Source: Planctomycetota bacterium (GTDB lineage Bacteria; Planctomycetota; Planctomycetia; Pirellulales; Pirellulaceae). From it: a DNA stretch of 64,000 bases. The translations under genes were made by a program, and so were the position numbers. Under the pieces are notes generated by a model. That model saw only the letters and a program-made list of their open reading frames with translations. It ran no database searches and had not been told where the DNA came from. The DNA is taken from NCBI GenBank assembly GCA_016872775.1, contig VGZA01000001.1, positions 186,001 through 250,000 on the forward strand, written 5' to 3'. Of this stretch, positions 15,910-24,907 are shown in pieces. The first letter of the stretch is position 1. Each line of letters starts with the position of its first letter.

Positions 15910-18246
15910 GTGGCAGTGAAGGTACGCGTTCAAAAGCAGATTGGTAAGTCAGTATTAGCGTTTGAAACAGGTTTTTTTGCAAAGCAGGCGACGGCCACAG
16001 TCATTTGTCAGTACGGCGATACGGTTGTATTGACTGCGGCGACCGCCGGACCTCCTCGTCCGGGCATCGATTTCTTTCCTTTGACTTGCGACTACCGCGA
16101 GCGATCCGCCGCGGCCGGCAAGTTCCCCGGTGGTTTTATCAAGCGTGAAGGGCGTCCGACGACCCGGGAAACGCTGACGTCGCGGCTGATGGACCGGCCG
16201 ATCCGCCCGCTCTTTCCGGACGGGTTCGTGGACGAAGTGCAGATCCAAAGTTCGGTTCTGGCGTTCGACAAGCAGAACGACTCGGATCTGCTCGCGATGA
16301 ATGGGGCGGCCACGGCGCTGTTTGTTTCGCCGCTGCCGTTCCGCGGTCCGATCGCCTCGGTGCGCGTCGGTCGCGTCGAGGGCCAGTGGGTCGCGTTTCC
16401 GACGCTGGACGAACTGGAAATCAGCGACCTGGACCTGATCGTTTCCGGCTCGGAAACCGCGGTGCTGATGATTGAAGGCTTCGCGCGCGAGATGTCCGAA
16501 TCCGAAATGCTGGAGGCGATCGAGTTCGCGCAGTCGGTGATCGGCGAGATCATCGGCTTGCAGCGGGAACTCTACACCGCCATGGGCGTGCAAAAACCGG
16601 AATATGTTTCCACCGCCAGCAGCGCGTTGTTCGATCGATTGAAGGAACGGTACTACAACGATTTCAGGACCGCCAAGCAGACACCCGGCAAACAGGCTCG
16701 GGCCGAAGCGGTGAAGGCGCTGAAGGAACGCGTCCAGGCCGAGATCATTCCGGACCGGGACGGCAAGTCGGCGATCGATCAGGCGGTCGCCAAAGCGCTG
16801 CAGGCGGTCAAAGGGGCGATCGACGAGAGTGGCGCCGAGGAAGACAACGAGTCAATCGAGACCGGCGCTTTCAATTCGGCCTGGCATCGATTAGAGGAAC
16901 GTGTGGTACGCGATCTGATTCTCGGTGGCACGCGCCCCGACGGACGGGACTCGCGGTCGCTGCGGAACATCGACTGCTACGTCGATGTTCTGCCCTGCGT
17001 GCACGGCTCGGCCGTGTTCCAGCGCGGAGAAACCCAATCGCTGATTACGGTGGTTCTCGGCACGTCGCGGGACGAGCAGCGCGTCGACGGTTTGATCGAC
17101 GAGTACTCGAAAAAGTTCATGCTGGACTACAACTTCCCTTCGTTCTCGGTCGGCGAAGTACGTCCGATTCGCGGTCCAGGTCGGCGCGAGATCGGGCACG
17201 GCATGTTGGCCGAACGCAGCGTCAAAGCGGTGATCCCATCGCCGGACGATTTCCCTTACACGGTCCGGGTGATCTCGGACATCTTGGAGTCGAACGGTTC
17301 TTCGTCGATGGCCAGCGTTTGCGGCGCGACGCTCGGCCTGATGGCGGCCGGCGTGCCGATCACCAATCCCGTGGCGGGCATCTCCGTCGGGCTGGTGAAG
17401 GAGTCCGAGGATCGCTGGGTCTTGTTGACCGACATCATCGGCGATGAGGACCACTACGGCGATATGGATTTCAAGGTCGCCGGGTCGCAGAAAGGGATTA
17501 CCGGCATCCAACTCGATTTAAAGATCGACGGCATCAGCCCGCAGATCATTCGCGCGACGCTCGAACAGTCACGCGAAGCGCGAATCGAGATCCTGCGCAA
17601 GATGTTGATGACGATTCCGCGTCCGAAGGACGACATTTCGCAGAACGCTCCGCGCCTGATCCGCACTCAGATCGATCCCGAGAAGATCGGGCTCCTGATC
17701 GGACCGGGCGGCAAAACGATTCGTTCGATCCAGGAATCGACCGGAACGGTCATCGAAGTGGAGGACGACGGCACGGTCACGATTGCGAGCAGCAACAAGG
17801 AGTGGGCCGACGCGGCCCTCTCGCAGGTGGAAGCGCTCACGGCTTCGGTCCAGATCGGAAAAATCTACGCCGGCCGTGTGACCAGCATCAAGGATTTCGG
17901 GGCCTTCATCGAAATTCTGCCGGGTCGAGACGGACTCTGCCACATCAGCGAACTGTCGGCGGGATTCGTGAACAGCGTCAACGACGTCTGCCAGATCGGC
18001 GACCAGATGCAGGTGCTCGTGATCGACGTGGATGCACACGACCGGGTCAAACTCAGCCGGCGTCGCGCCTACGAACAACTCGGCCTGACCGACGAAATTG
18101 CTCAACGGGCTCCCGGCGAAGGCGGGGAGGGTGGCGAGCAGGGCGATCGGCCGCCGCGTCGGCGCGAGCATGGTTCGGACCGCGAAGGCCGGGGCGATCG
18201 AGGGGACCGTGATCGGGGAGGCCGGGGCGGTCGCGGTCGGCGGTAA
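15910..18246 (+). CDS. pnp: Polyribonucleotide nucleotidyltransferase (PNPase)
   Basis: PNPase degrades RNA 3' to 5' using phosphate and is part of the RNA degradosome. The 778-residue protein has two RNase PH-like domains; the second holds GPGRREIGHGMLAERS and FPYTVRVISDILESNGSSS. A KH domain follows near IGPGGKTIRSIQE and an S1 domain near YAGRVTSIKDFGAFIEILPGRDGLCHISEL. The last 45 residues are an Arg/Gly/Glu-rich tail, probably an unstructured RNA- or partner-binding extension. The start is GTG at 15910 after GGATAGGAA. It pairs with rpsO. Confidence 0.96.
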   Translation: MAVKVRVQKQIGKSVLAFETGFFAKQATATVICQYGDTVVLTAATAGPPRPGIDFFPLTCDYRERSAAAGKFPGGFIKREGRPTTRETLTSRLMDRPIRPLFPDGFVDEVQIQSSVLAFDKQNDSDLLAMNGAATALFVSPLPFRGPIASVRVGRVEGQWVAFPTLDELEISDLDLIVSGSETAVLMIEGFAREMSESEMLEAIEFAQSVIGEIIGLQRELYTAMGVQKPEYVSTASSALFDRLKERYYNDFRTAKQTPGKQARAEAVKALKERVQAEIIPDRDGKSAIDQAVAKALQAVKGAIDESGAEEDNESIETGAFNSAWHRLEERVVRDLILGGTRPDGRDSRSLRNIDCYVDVLPCVHGSAVFQRGETQSLITVVLGTSRDEQRVDGLIDEYSKKFMLDYNFPSFSVGEVRPIRGPGRREIGHGMLAERSVKAVIPSPDDFPYTVRVISDILESNGSSSMASVCGATLGLMAAGVPITNPVAGISVGLVKESEDRWVLLTDIIGDEDHYGDMDFKVAGSQKGITGIQLDLKIDGISPQIIRATLEQSREARIEILRKMLMTIPRPKDDISQNAPRLIRTQIDPEKIGLLIGPGGKTIRSIQESTGTVIEVEDDGTVTIASSNKEWADAALSQVEALTASVQIGKIYAGRVTSIKDFGAFIEILPGRDGLCHISELSAGFVNSVNDVCQIGDQMQVLVIDVDAHDRVKLSRRRAYEQLGLTDEIAQRAPGEGGEGGEQGDRPPRRREHGSDREGRGDRGDRDRGGRGGRGRR

Positions 18247-18310
18247 GAGGCCGTTCGCCAGCAGAAACCGGCGTCGGGGCAATCCAACCCGACGGCAGTA
18301 GAGTAATTCC

Positions 18311-19063
18311 ATGTCGACGGAGATGCCTGGCAGTTCCTCGGATGAGAATGCACGCCTGCTGGTGCAATACCAGGAGCTGGCGGAGCTCGCAGGCGCACTG
18401 GCCCACGAGATCAAGAATCCGCTTTCCGTGATTCGCATGAATATGGAACTGCTGGAGGAGGATTTCGCCAACGCGGAAAGCTCCCGGGATCGCCGCTCGC
18501 TGCAGAAGATGGCGACCGTCAGTCGGCAATGCACGCGACTGGAGAATCTGCTCAACGACTTCCTGCGTTTTACCCGTCTACGGCAGCTTGATCTGCGCCC
18601 CGGAAGTCTGAACGAGCAGGTCGAGCGGGTTCTGGAGCTTTATGACGGCGTGGCGCGCGACCCGCCGGTGGTGATCAAACGATTCTACGATGCCGACCTG
18701 CCCAGCATCATGATGCATCCCGAAACGTTGCAGGCGGCACTGGTCAATCTGGTGAAGAACGCTTTTGAGGCGATGCCCAACGGCGGGGAGCTTGTGGTGA
18801 TCACGCAGGTCACCCGCACCGGTGTCGCGCTGGAAATGATCGACAACGGCTGCGGGATGGACGAGAACACCTTGTTCCGCATGTTTGAGCCATTCTATTC
18901 CACGAAAAACAACGGCACCGGACTCGGCTTGCCGACCGCCAAGAAGATCATCGAGGCGCACGGCGGCACGATCGACGTGCAAAGCGTCGTGGGGCTGGGC
19001 ACGAAATTCAGGCTGGAATTTCCCGCCCCGGCGCGGATCGAACACTCCAGCCATCCCGCCTGA
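18311..19063 (+). CDS. Soluble sensor histidine kinase
   Basis: A 250-residue kinase with no transmembrane segment, resembling the catalytic core of NtrB-type kinases. H32 in ALAHEIKNPLSVI is the phosphorylation site. N150 in VNLVKNAFEAM, the G1 box DNGCGMD (from 178), the F box FEPFYSTK and the G2 box GTGLGL (202-207) build the ATP site. There is no PAS or other input domain; the N-terminal 20 residues are the only extra sequence. It therefore probably relies on a partner for its signal. The NtrC-type regulator starts 53 nt downstream. Confidence 0.92.
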   Translation: MSTEMPGSSSDENARLLVQYQELAELAGALAHEIKNPLSVIRMNMELLEEDFANAESSRDRRSLQKMATVSRQCTRLENLLNDFLRFTRLRQLDLRPGSLNEQVERVLELYDGVARDPPVVIKRFYDADLPSIMMHPETLQAALVNLVKNAFEAMPNGGELVVITQVTRTGVALEMIDNGCGMDENTLFRMFEPFYSTKNNGTGLGLPTAKKIIEAHGGTIDVQSVVGLGTKFRLEFPAPARIEHSSHPA

Positions 19064-19116
19064 GATAGGCATCGCGGCACTGGCCCGTATCGCCCCGATT
19101 TCGTATCATCGTCGGC

Positions 19117-20526
19117 ATGACCGAGACCAAGGCTTCGCCCCCCGCCGATTCCGTTCCGCCGCCGTTGCGGATCCTCATCGTCGATAACGACCAGGCGCTC
19201 GCCCACGCCATGCTCGAAAGCCTCGAAGGGCGCGGTTACCAGTGCGAGGTCGCCACGTCGGGCCCCGAAGGCGCCCGCCGCGTGGAACACGAAACGTACG
19301 ATATTGTGATCACCGACCTGGTGATGAACGACGTCGACGGCATGGAGATCCTCGGCCGCTCCAAGCGCGCTCTTCCCGACTGCGAAGTGATCATGGTCAC
19401 CGGGCATGCGTCGATTCCCAAGGCGGTCGACGCGATGCAGCAGGGAGCCTACAGCTTTCTGGAGAAGCCGATCACGCCCAATCGGCTGCGGGCTGTCACC
19501 GACAAGGCGGCCGAAAAAGTCCAGCTCCGCCGCCAGAACCTCGAACTGGCGCAGCGGCTCGACGAGCGATTCGGATTTGAAGGCATCATCTTCACCAGCG
19601 ATCGGATGAAGCAGGTGATCGATCGGCTGAAACGTATCGCGCCGACCGACGCGACAGTGCTGATCTCGGGTGAAAGCGGAACGGGAAAAGAGTTGATTGC
19701 CCAGGCGATCCACCAGAACAGCCCCCGCAAAGCCAAGCGGATCGTCGCACTGAACTGTGCCGCCGTGGCGGAGAACTTGGTCGAAAGCGAACTGTTCGGG
19801 CATGTCAAAGGTGCCTTCACCGACGCGGTCACCGACCGCGTCGGCGCCTTCGAGTACGCGAATGGCGGAACCTTGTTCCTCGACGAAGTCGGGGACATGC
19901 CGATGCCTACGCAGATTAAACTGCTCCGCGTCCTCGAGGACCACCAGATCACGCGCGTCGGTGACAACAAGCCGATCCGCGTTAATGTGCGGCTTGTATC
20001 GGCGACCCACCAGAACCTGGAAGACGCGATCGCGCGCGGCAAGTTCCGCAGCGACCTCTATTATCGACTGAAGGTGGTCACGGTGAACCTGCCGCCGCTG
20101 CGTGAACGCCGCGAAGACGTCGTGCCGCTTTGCGATCACTTCCGCAAGCTGATGGCCCGCCGGCACCACAAGGCGGTGAAGGGGTTTTCGCCCGCCGTAT
20201 CCAGAACGCTTGTGGCTTGCGACTGGAAGGGCAACGTCCGCCAGTTGCGTAACGTGATCGAAAATATGGTAGTGCTCGACCAGGACGGCATGCTCGATGT
20301 CGACGACTTGCCACAGGACCCCGACTTGATCGACGTTCCGGTCACGGCGCCCGAATCCACCGGGGGGCTATCGGCGCTGCTCGGGCAGCCGATGGACGCC
20401 TACGAACGGTTCGCGATCGAGGAAACGCTCAAGTTGACCAACGGCAATCGTGAAGAGGCCGCGCGGATCCTGGAAATCGGCGCCCGCACCCTGTATCGCA
20501 AACTGGAGAAATACCAGATTGAATAA
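19117..20526 (+). CDS. NtrC-family response regulator with GAFTDA variant
   Basis: A 469-residue activator with a receiver domain (phospho-acceptor D67, K117), an AAA+ domain and a C-terminal Fis-type helix-turn-helix (NREEAARILEIGARTLYRKLE). Walker A GESGTGKE is at 185-192 and Walker B GTLFLDEVGD at 251-260. The loop that normally reads GAFTGA and contacts sigma-54 reads GAFTDA (232-237). The R-finger region FRSDLYYRL is intact. It is almost certainly the partner of the kinase just upstream. No target site is evident nearby. The glycine-to-aspartate change raises the question of whether it activates sigma-54 normally. Confidence 0.92.
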   Translation: MTETKASPPADSVPPPLRILIVDNDQALAHAMLESLEGRGYQCEVATSGPEGARRVEHETYDIVITDLVMNDVDGMEILGRSKRALPDCEVIMVTGHASIPKAVDAMQQGAYSFLEKPITPNRLRAVTDKAAEKVQLRRQNLELAQRLDERFGFEGIIFTSDRMKQVIDRLKRIAPTDATVLISGESGTGKELIAQAIHQNSPRKAKRIVALNCAAVAENLVESELFGHVKGAFTDAVTDRVGAFEYANGGTLFLDEVGDMPMPTQIKLLRVLEDHQITRVGDNKPIRVNVRLVSATHQNLEDAIARGKFRSDLYYRLKVVTVNLPPLRERREDVVPLCDHFRKLMARRHHKAVKGFSPAVSRTLVACDWKGNVRQLRNVIENMVVLDQDGMLDVDDLPQDPDLIDVPVTAPESTGGLSALLGQPMDAYERFAIEETLKLTNGNREEAARILEIGARTLYRKLEKYQIE

Positions 20527-20569
20527 CCGACGCGTCTTCGTCCAAGGTTCCTGAAGCGAAGGGATTCCC

Positions 20570-22579
20570 ATGCCCGTGATTCGGCAGTTACCTCCCGCGG
20601 TCATTAACAAGATCGCCGCCGGGGAAGTGATCGAACGGCCGGCGAGCGTCGTCAAGGAATTGCTGGAAAACTCGGTCGATGCCGGCGCCGACCGAGTCGA
20701 AGTGAGTATGACGGGGGGCGGACTGGAATCGATTCGGGTCGCCGACAACGGTTGCGGCATGTCCGCCGACCAGCTGCATCTGGCGGTCGCCAGCCATGCA
20801 ACCAGCAAGATTGAATCGGCGGACGACCTTTTCCATGTCGCGACCTTGGGGTTTCGCGGCGAAGCCTTGGCATCGATCGCCGAGGTCAGCCATTTTCTGG
20901 TGCGGAGTCGCACGGCGGACGAATTGGCCGGGGCCCAGCTGCGGGTCAACGGCGGTGACCGGGCAGCACTTGAGCCTTGCGGCTGCGACGTGGGCACGAC
21001 CATCGAAGTCCGCGATCTGTTTTTCAATACGCCCGTTCGCAGAAAATTCCTGCGTGCCGCCGCCACGGAAGTCAGTTACTGCACTGAGGCATTCACTCGC
21101 GTCTGCCTCGCCTATCCGGCGGTGCGATTCGTGCTGAAGAACAATGAACGCGTATTATTCGACTTGCCGCCGGCCGTGAACTGGGCGGAGCGGATCACCA
21201 CGCTGCTGGGCCGCGAGGTCGGCGCCGCGCTGATCCCGGTGGACGGCGAGGAGTCCGGCATTCGTATTTCCGGTTACGTCGCCGATCCCAACTTCAGCCG
21301 CGGCAACAACCGCTGGCAATATCTGTTCCTTAACGGACGCTGCATTCGTGATCGATCGTTGCAGCATGCCTTGACCGAGGCGTATCGCGGTCTGTTGATG
21401 ACGGGCCGATTTCCGGTGGCGTTTCTGCGACTTGAAATGCCCGTGGAACTGGTCGATGTCAACGTGCATCCGACCAAGATGGAAGTGCGCTTCCAGGATG
21501 CGGGCCGCATCTACAGCCAGATTCTGGGAACGGTGCGGCGGAAATTCCTGTCGAGCGATCTTACTTTACGAGTGCGTTCGGCCCAGACCCAGGCCGTCGC
21601 GAACAGACAGACCGGCGCCGCACCCGATGCCGATCCGGCTCGTGGCGCCTCGTCGCCCGCGGGAAGCCGGCCGCCGTTGTCCGCCGCGCCGACCACATTT
21701 GCCACCTCGTTCGGTGCAGACCCGCGGATGCCGGCGGCGGGAGGACGCGCGGCGGAGGCCAGGGCGACGAGCGGCGTCGAGCAACGGCAGCAGCATCGCC
21801 AGGATCTGCTCGACTGGGCGCGGGGCCAAAGTGCCACCACCTCCGACCATCCGTCGCCGCGGCCGTCCACCGCCGCGACTCCCTGGGAAGTCGACGAACA
21901 ACGCCAAGTGTCGGCGCGCCCGATCGCATCGCCAATAACAACCGGCGGGCAGCAGGCGGTGCCTGCCATCCCCGAAATCCGACTCGACGACGCCCAGCCC
22001 GCCGTGCGACCGCCTGCCGGCCTGCAACTGCATCAACGGTACCTGGTGACCGAGGACGAGCAGGGGATCTTGATCATCGATCAGCACGCCCTGCACGAAC
22101 GGATCCTTTACGAGCAGCTGCGCGAAAAGGTGGAGTCCGGGCGCATGGAGACCCAACGGCTGCTCGTCCCGGAACCGGTAGATCTATCCGGGGCCGAGCT
22201 GGCGGTGGTTCTGGAATCGATCGACGCCTTGGCGAATGTCGGAATTGGCGTCGAGCCGTTCGGCGGCGACAGCGTGCTGATCCGCAGCTATCCCGCCATG
22301 TTGTCGCGGATCCGCCCCGCCGAGCTTCTGCGGCAAATCGTCGATCTGCTGGTCGAGGGTAAGCGGGGCCTGGAAAAACGGGATATGCTTGAAGAAATCC
22401 TGAATATGGTCGCCTGCAAAGCGGCGGTGAAAGCGGGAGATTCGCTGGCGGGGGAGGAAGTCGCGGCATTGTTGAGCCAGCGGCACCTGTTCCGCGACAC
22501 CCATCACTGTCCTCACGGCCGCCCCACAGCCCTGGCTTTTTCGCGGGAGGAGTTGGACCGCCGATTTAAACGCATTTGA
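20570..22579 (+). CDS. mutL: DNA mismatch repair protein MutL with endonuclease motif
   Basis: MutL couples MutS mismatch recognition to strand incision. The N-terminal GHKL ATPase is complete (NKIAAGEVIERPASVVKELLEN, DNGCGM, TLGFRGEALASIA). A long proline/alanine/serine-rich linker spans about residues 340-470. The C-terminal domain has DQHALHERILYE starting at D504, matching DQHA(X)2E(X)4E. It also has CPHGRP (C647, H649) near the end. These mark the nicking type of MutL found in bacteria without MutH. It follows the NtrC gene by 43 nt. The aroDE reading frame opens just after its stop. Confidence 0.95.
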   Translation: MPVIRQLPPAVINKIAAGEVIERPASVVKELLENSVDAGADRVEVSMTGGGLESIRVADNGCGMSADQLHLAVASHATSKIESADDLFHVATLGFRGEALASIAEVSHFLVRSRTADELAGAQLRVNGGDRAALEPCGCDVGTTIEVRDLFFNTPVRRKFLRAAATEVSYCTEAFTRVCLAYPAVRFVLKNNERVLFDLPPAVNWAERITTLLGREVGAALIPVDGEESGIRISGYVADPNFSRGNNRWQYLFLNGRCIRDRSLQHALTEAYRGLLMTGRFPVAFLRLEMPVELVDVNVHPTKMEVRFQDAGRIYSQILGTVRRKFLSSDLTLRVRSAQTQAVANRQTGAAPDADPARGASSPAGSRPPLSAAPTTFATSFGADPRMPAAGGRAAEARATSGVEQRQQHRQDLLDWARGQSATTSDHPSPRPSTAATPWEVDEQRQVSARPIASPITTGGQQAVPAIPEIRLDDAQPAVRPPAGLQLHQRYLVTEDEQGILIIDQHALHERILYEQLREKVESGRMETQRLLVPEPVDLSGAELAVVLESIDALANVGIGVEPFGGDSVLIRSYPAMLSRIRPAELLRQIVDLLVEGKRGLEKRDMLEEILNMVACKAAVKAGDSLAGEEVAALLSQRHLFRDTHHCPHGRPTALAFSREELDRRFKRI

Positions 22580-22752
22580 TCCGCGGTCGGTTTCGAATCA
22601 AAATAGGGCGTCCGGACAATGGTCCCCGTTCCGGCACCATAAGCAGCAAAGACCGATTTGCGGTGCCGGGCGAGGACCACGTCGGGAAAGAACCGTGCGA
22701 AGGTAATTTTTTTACGAAGATTCCACGACACAACTTCAACGATAACAAAACG

Positions 22753-24237
22753 ATGATCTGCATCAGTATCGGACGAGGACGGCATCGGCAGATGATTGCC
22801 GAGTACAAACATCTGGCCGAAATGGGCGCCAAGCTGGTCGAACTGCGCGTGGACTGGATTCTGCGTCCGGTCAATCTGAAGCGAATACTGGCCAAGCGGT
22901 TCTGCCCGGTGGTGCTGACGTGCCGCCGGGAGCGGGACGGCGGAAAATGGGCTCGCACCGAACAGGACCGGATGATCCTGTTGCGTTCGGCGATCGTGGA
23001 AGGCGTCGATTACGTTGACCTGGAAGACGACATTGCGACTTTGATCCCGCGCTACGGCAAGACCAAACGGATCATCAGTTACCATAATTTCCGCGAGACG
23101 CCGGAGAACCTCCGCGAAATCCACGATCGACTGTCGAAGATGGACCCCGACATCGTCAAGATCGCGACGATGGCCCACAGTCCCCACGACAACCTGCGAA
23201 TGCTGCGGATGGTGCGGGAATCGAAGACCCCGACGATCGGCCTGTGCATGGGAGAGGTCGGAACGCCGACGCGGGTGCTTTGCGGAAAGTTCGGCGCACC
23301 GTTCACCTTCGCCACGTTTCACGCCGAGCGGATGTTGGCGCCTGGCCAGTTGACGTTCAAACAGATGCTCGAGATGTACCGCTACGACAGCATCAATGAC
23401 TCGACGGAAGTCTACGGTGTGATCGCCGATCCGGTGGCTCACAGCCTGAGTCCGCACGTCCATAACGCCGGATTCGCCGCGATGAAGATGAACAAGGTCT
23501 ACCTGCCATTCCGGGTATCGCGCGAGGACCTGCCGTCGTTTCTGGCCAATTGCCGCGAGTTGGGCATTAAAGGGTTGAGTGTGACCATACCGCATAAAGA
23601 AAGCGTGCTGCGGTACCTTTCGAAAACGGACGAAGTGTCCCAGCGGATCCAGGCGGTGAATACAATCGACTTCAGCGGCGCCACCGCCATCGGTTCGAAC
23701 ACCGACTACCAGGCGGTGATCCAGTCGATACTGCCTCTCTTCGGAGACAAGGCCAAACGCCGTCCCCTGGAGGGCGTGCGCTATCTGATGCTCGGCGCCG
23801 GCGGAGTCGCCCGCGCCACGGTCTACGCACTCGATTCGCTCGGAGCCCGCGCTGTGATCACCAGCCGCACGCTGGCCCGATCGGACGAACTGGCCAATCA
23901 ATTTGGCGGCGAGGTGGTGCCCTGGGAGGAAAGGCATGAGGTCAAGTGTGATCTGGTCGTCAACGGCACGCCCGTCGGCATGCACCCGAACGTGAATGAG
24001 ACCCCGTTTGATAAACGCTATCTGCGCGGCACGATGGTGGTCTTCGACGCGGTATACAATCCGGAACAGACGTTGTTGGTCAAGCAGGCTCGCGAACAGG
24101 GCTGCCGCGTGATCACAGGCGTGGATATGTTTGTGACCCAGGCGGCGCTGCAGTTCAAGATCTTTTCCGGCCAGCAACCGCCCCTGGAGCAGATGCGGCA
24201 GGAGGTGATTCGCGCCATCGGTCCGGCACGCTACTGA
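22753..24237 (+). CDS. aroDE: Bifunctional 3-dehydroquinate dehydratase (type I) / shikimate dehydrogenase
   Basis: This fusion carries out steps three and four of the shikimate pathway. The N-terminal half (about residues 1-215) is a type I dehydratase, with the Schiff-base lysine in DIVKIATMA and histidine in IISYHNF. The C-terminal half is a shikimate dehydrogenase, with HSLSPHVHNAGF, LSVTIPHKE, SNTDYQ, the NADP motif LGAGGVARA and VNGTPVGM. The same fusion order is known in plants and in chlamydiae. The ATG at 22753 (MICISIGRG) is chosen because the 59 upstream in-frame residues do not fit the barrel. aroK follows about 135 nt later. Confidence 0.95.
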   Translation: MICISIGRGRHRQMIAEYKHLAEMGAKLVELRVDWILRPVNLKRILAKRFCPVVLTCRRERDGGKWARTEQDRMILLRSAIVEGVDYVDLEDDIATLIPRYGKTKRIISYHNFRETPENLREIHDRLSKMDPDIVKIATMAHSPHDNLRMLRMVRESKTPTIGLCMGEVGTPTRVLCGKFGAPFTFATFHAERMLAPGQLTFKQMLEMYRYDSINDSTEVYGVIADPVAHSLSPHVHNAGFAAMKMNKVYLPFRVSREDLPSFLANCRELGIKGLSVTIPHKESVLRYLSKTDEVSQRIQAVNTIDFSGATAIGSNTDYQAVIQSILPLFGDKAKRRPLEGVRYLMLGAGGVARATVYALDSLGARAVITSRTLARSDELANQFGGEVVPWEERHEVKCDLVVNGTPVGMHPNVNETPFDKRYLRGTMVVFDAVYNPEQTLLVKQAREQGCRVITGVDMFVTQAALQFKIFSGQQPPLEQMRQEVIRAIGPARY

Positions 24238-24264
24238 ACAATCGACAGGCAGGGTCAGAATGCC

Positions 24265-24309
24265 GGGGCAAGATGCCCCAGCTCCCCCGTGGCAGGGGCA
24301 TCTTGCCCC
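24265..24309. repeat. Nested inverted repeat GGGGCAAGATGCCCC / GGGGCATCTTGCCCC
   Basis: GGGGCAAGATGCCCC (24265-24279) and its exact reverse complement (24295-24309) are separated by 15 nt. Each arm is itself a 6-bp hairpin (GGGGCA / TGCCCC), so the site can fold as one long stem or as two small ones. It lies between aroDE and aroK. The same 15-mer recurs at 33144-33158, so this is a dispersed element and not only a terminator. Confidence 0.8.
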
Positions 24310-24373
24310 AGCAAACTAGAATTGCGCGGAAGGACGGTGGATGCCACGCAGCCGCCCAAAAAGAGGAACACGG

Positions 24374-24907
24374 ATGAACCTACTCCTGATCGGCTTTCGA
24401 GGGACGGGGAAGTCGACGGTCGGGCGCCGACTGGCGGAACGGCTCGGATGGACCTTTGTCGACGCGGACGACGAACTGGAAACACGGCTCGGGACGTCGA
24501 TCGCCGCGATATTCGCCGAGCGTGGCGAGGCCGCGTTTCGCGACCAGGAGTCGGAACTGCTGGTGGAACTGCTGGCGGGTACTCGGTGCGTGATCGCGCT
24601 GGGCGGGGGCGCGATCGTCCGCGAGCAGAACCGGGCCCACCTTCGCGGCGCGGGGACGGTGGTCTGGCTGCAGGCCGAGCCACAATGCATCGTCGAGCGG
24701 CTGGCGCGCGATCCTCGCACCGGTTCCCAACGGCCGGCACTGACCGGTTTGAATCGCATGGAGGAAGTCGTCGAGTTGCTTCGGGTGCGTAATCCGCTTT
24801 ATGCGGAATCTGCCGATCTTGCGGTGGTGACGGAGGGACGATCGGTCGACGCGATCGTCGACGAGATCGTATGTTTCCTGCAGACGCCCCCAAGGAACAG
24901 CTCGTGA
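24374..24907 (+). CDS. aroK: Shikimate kinase
   Basis: Shikimate kinase phosphorylates shikimate with ATP, the fifth step of the aromatic pathway. The 177-residue protein has Walker A IGFRGTGKST, the shikimate-binding DADDELE and RGEAAFRDQE, ALGGGAIV, and the lid region near RDPRTGSQRPAL. The ATG at 24374 follows GAGGAACACGG. It sits directly after the aroDE fusion. The following gene begins at a GTG overlapping its stop codon. Confidence 0.94.
   Translation: MNLLLIGFRGTGKSTVGRRLAERLGWTFVDADDELETRLGTSIAAIFAERGEAAFRDQESELLVELLAGTRCVIALGGGAIVREQNRAHLRGAGTVVWLQAEPQCIVERLARDPRTGSQRPALTGLNRMEEVVELLRVRNPLYAESADLAVVTEGRSVDAIVDEIVCFLQTPPRNSS

Noticed and set aside
22513-24177. A 554-codon minus-strand frame opposite aroDE
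   Set aside because: Shadow of a firmly identified fusion enzyme; composition is typical of antisense translation.
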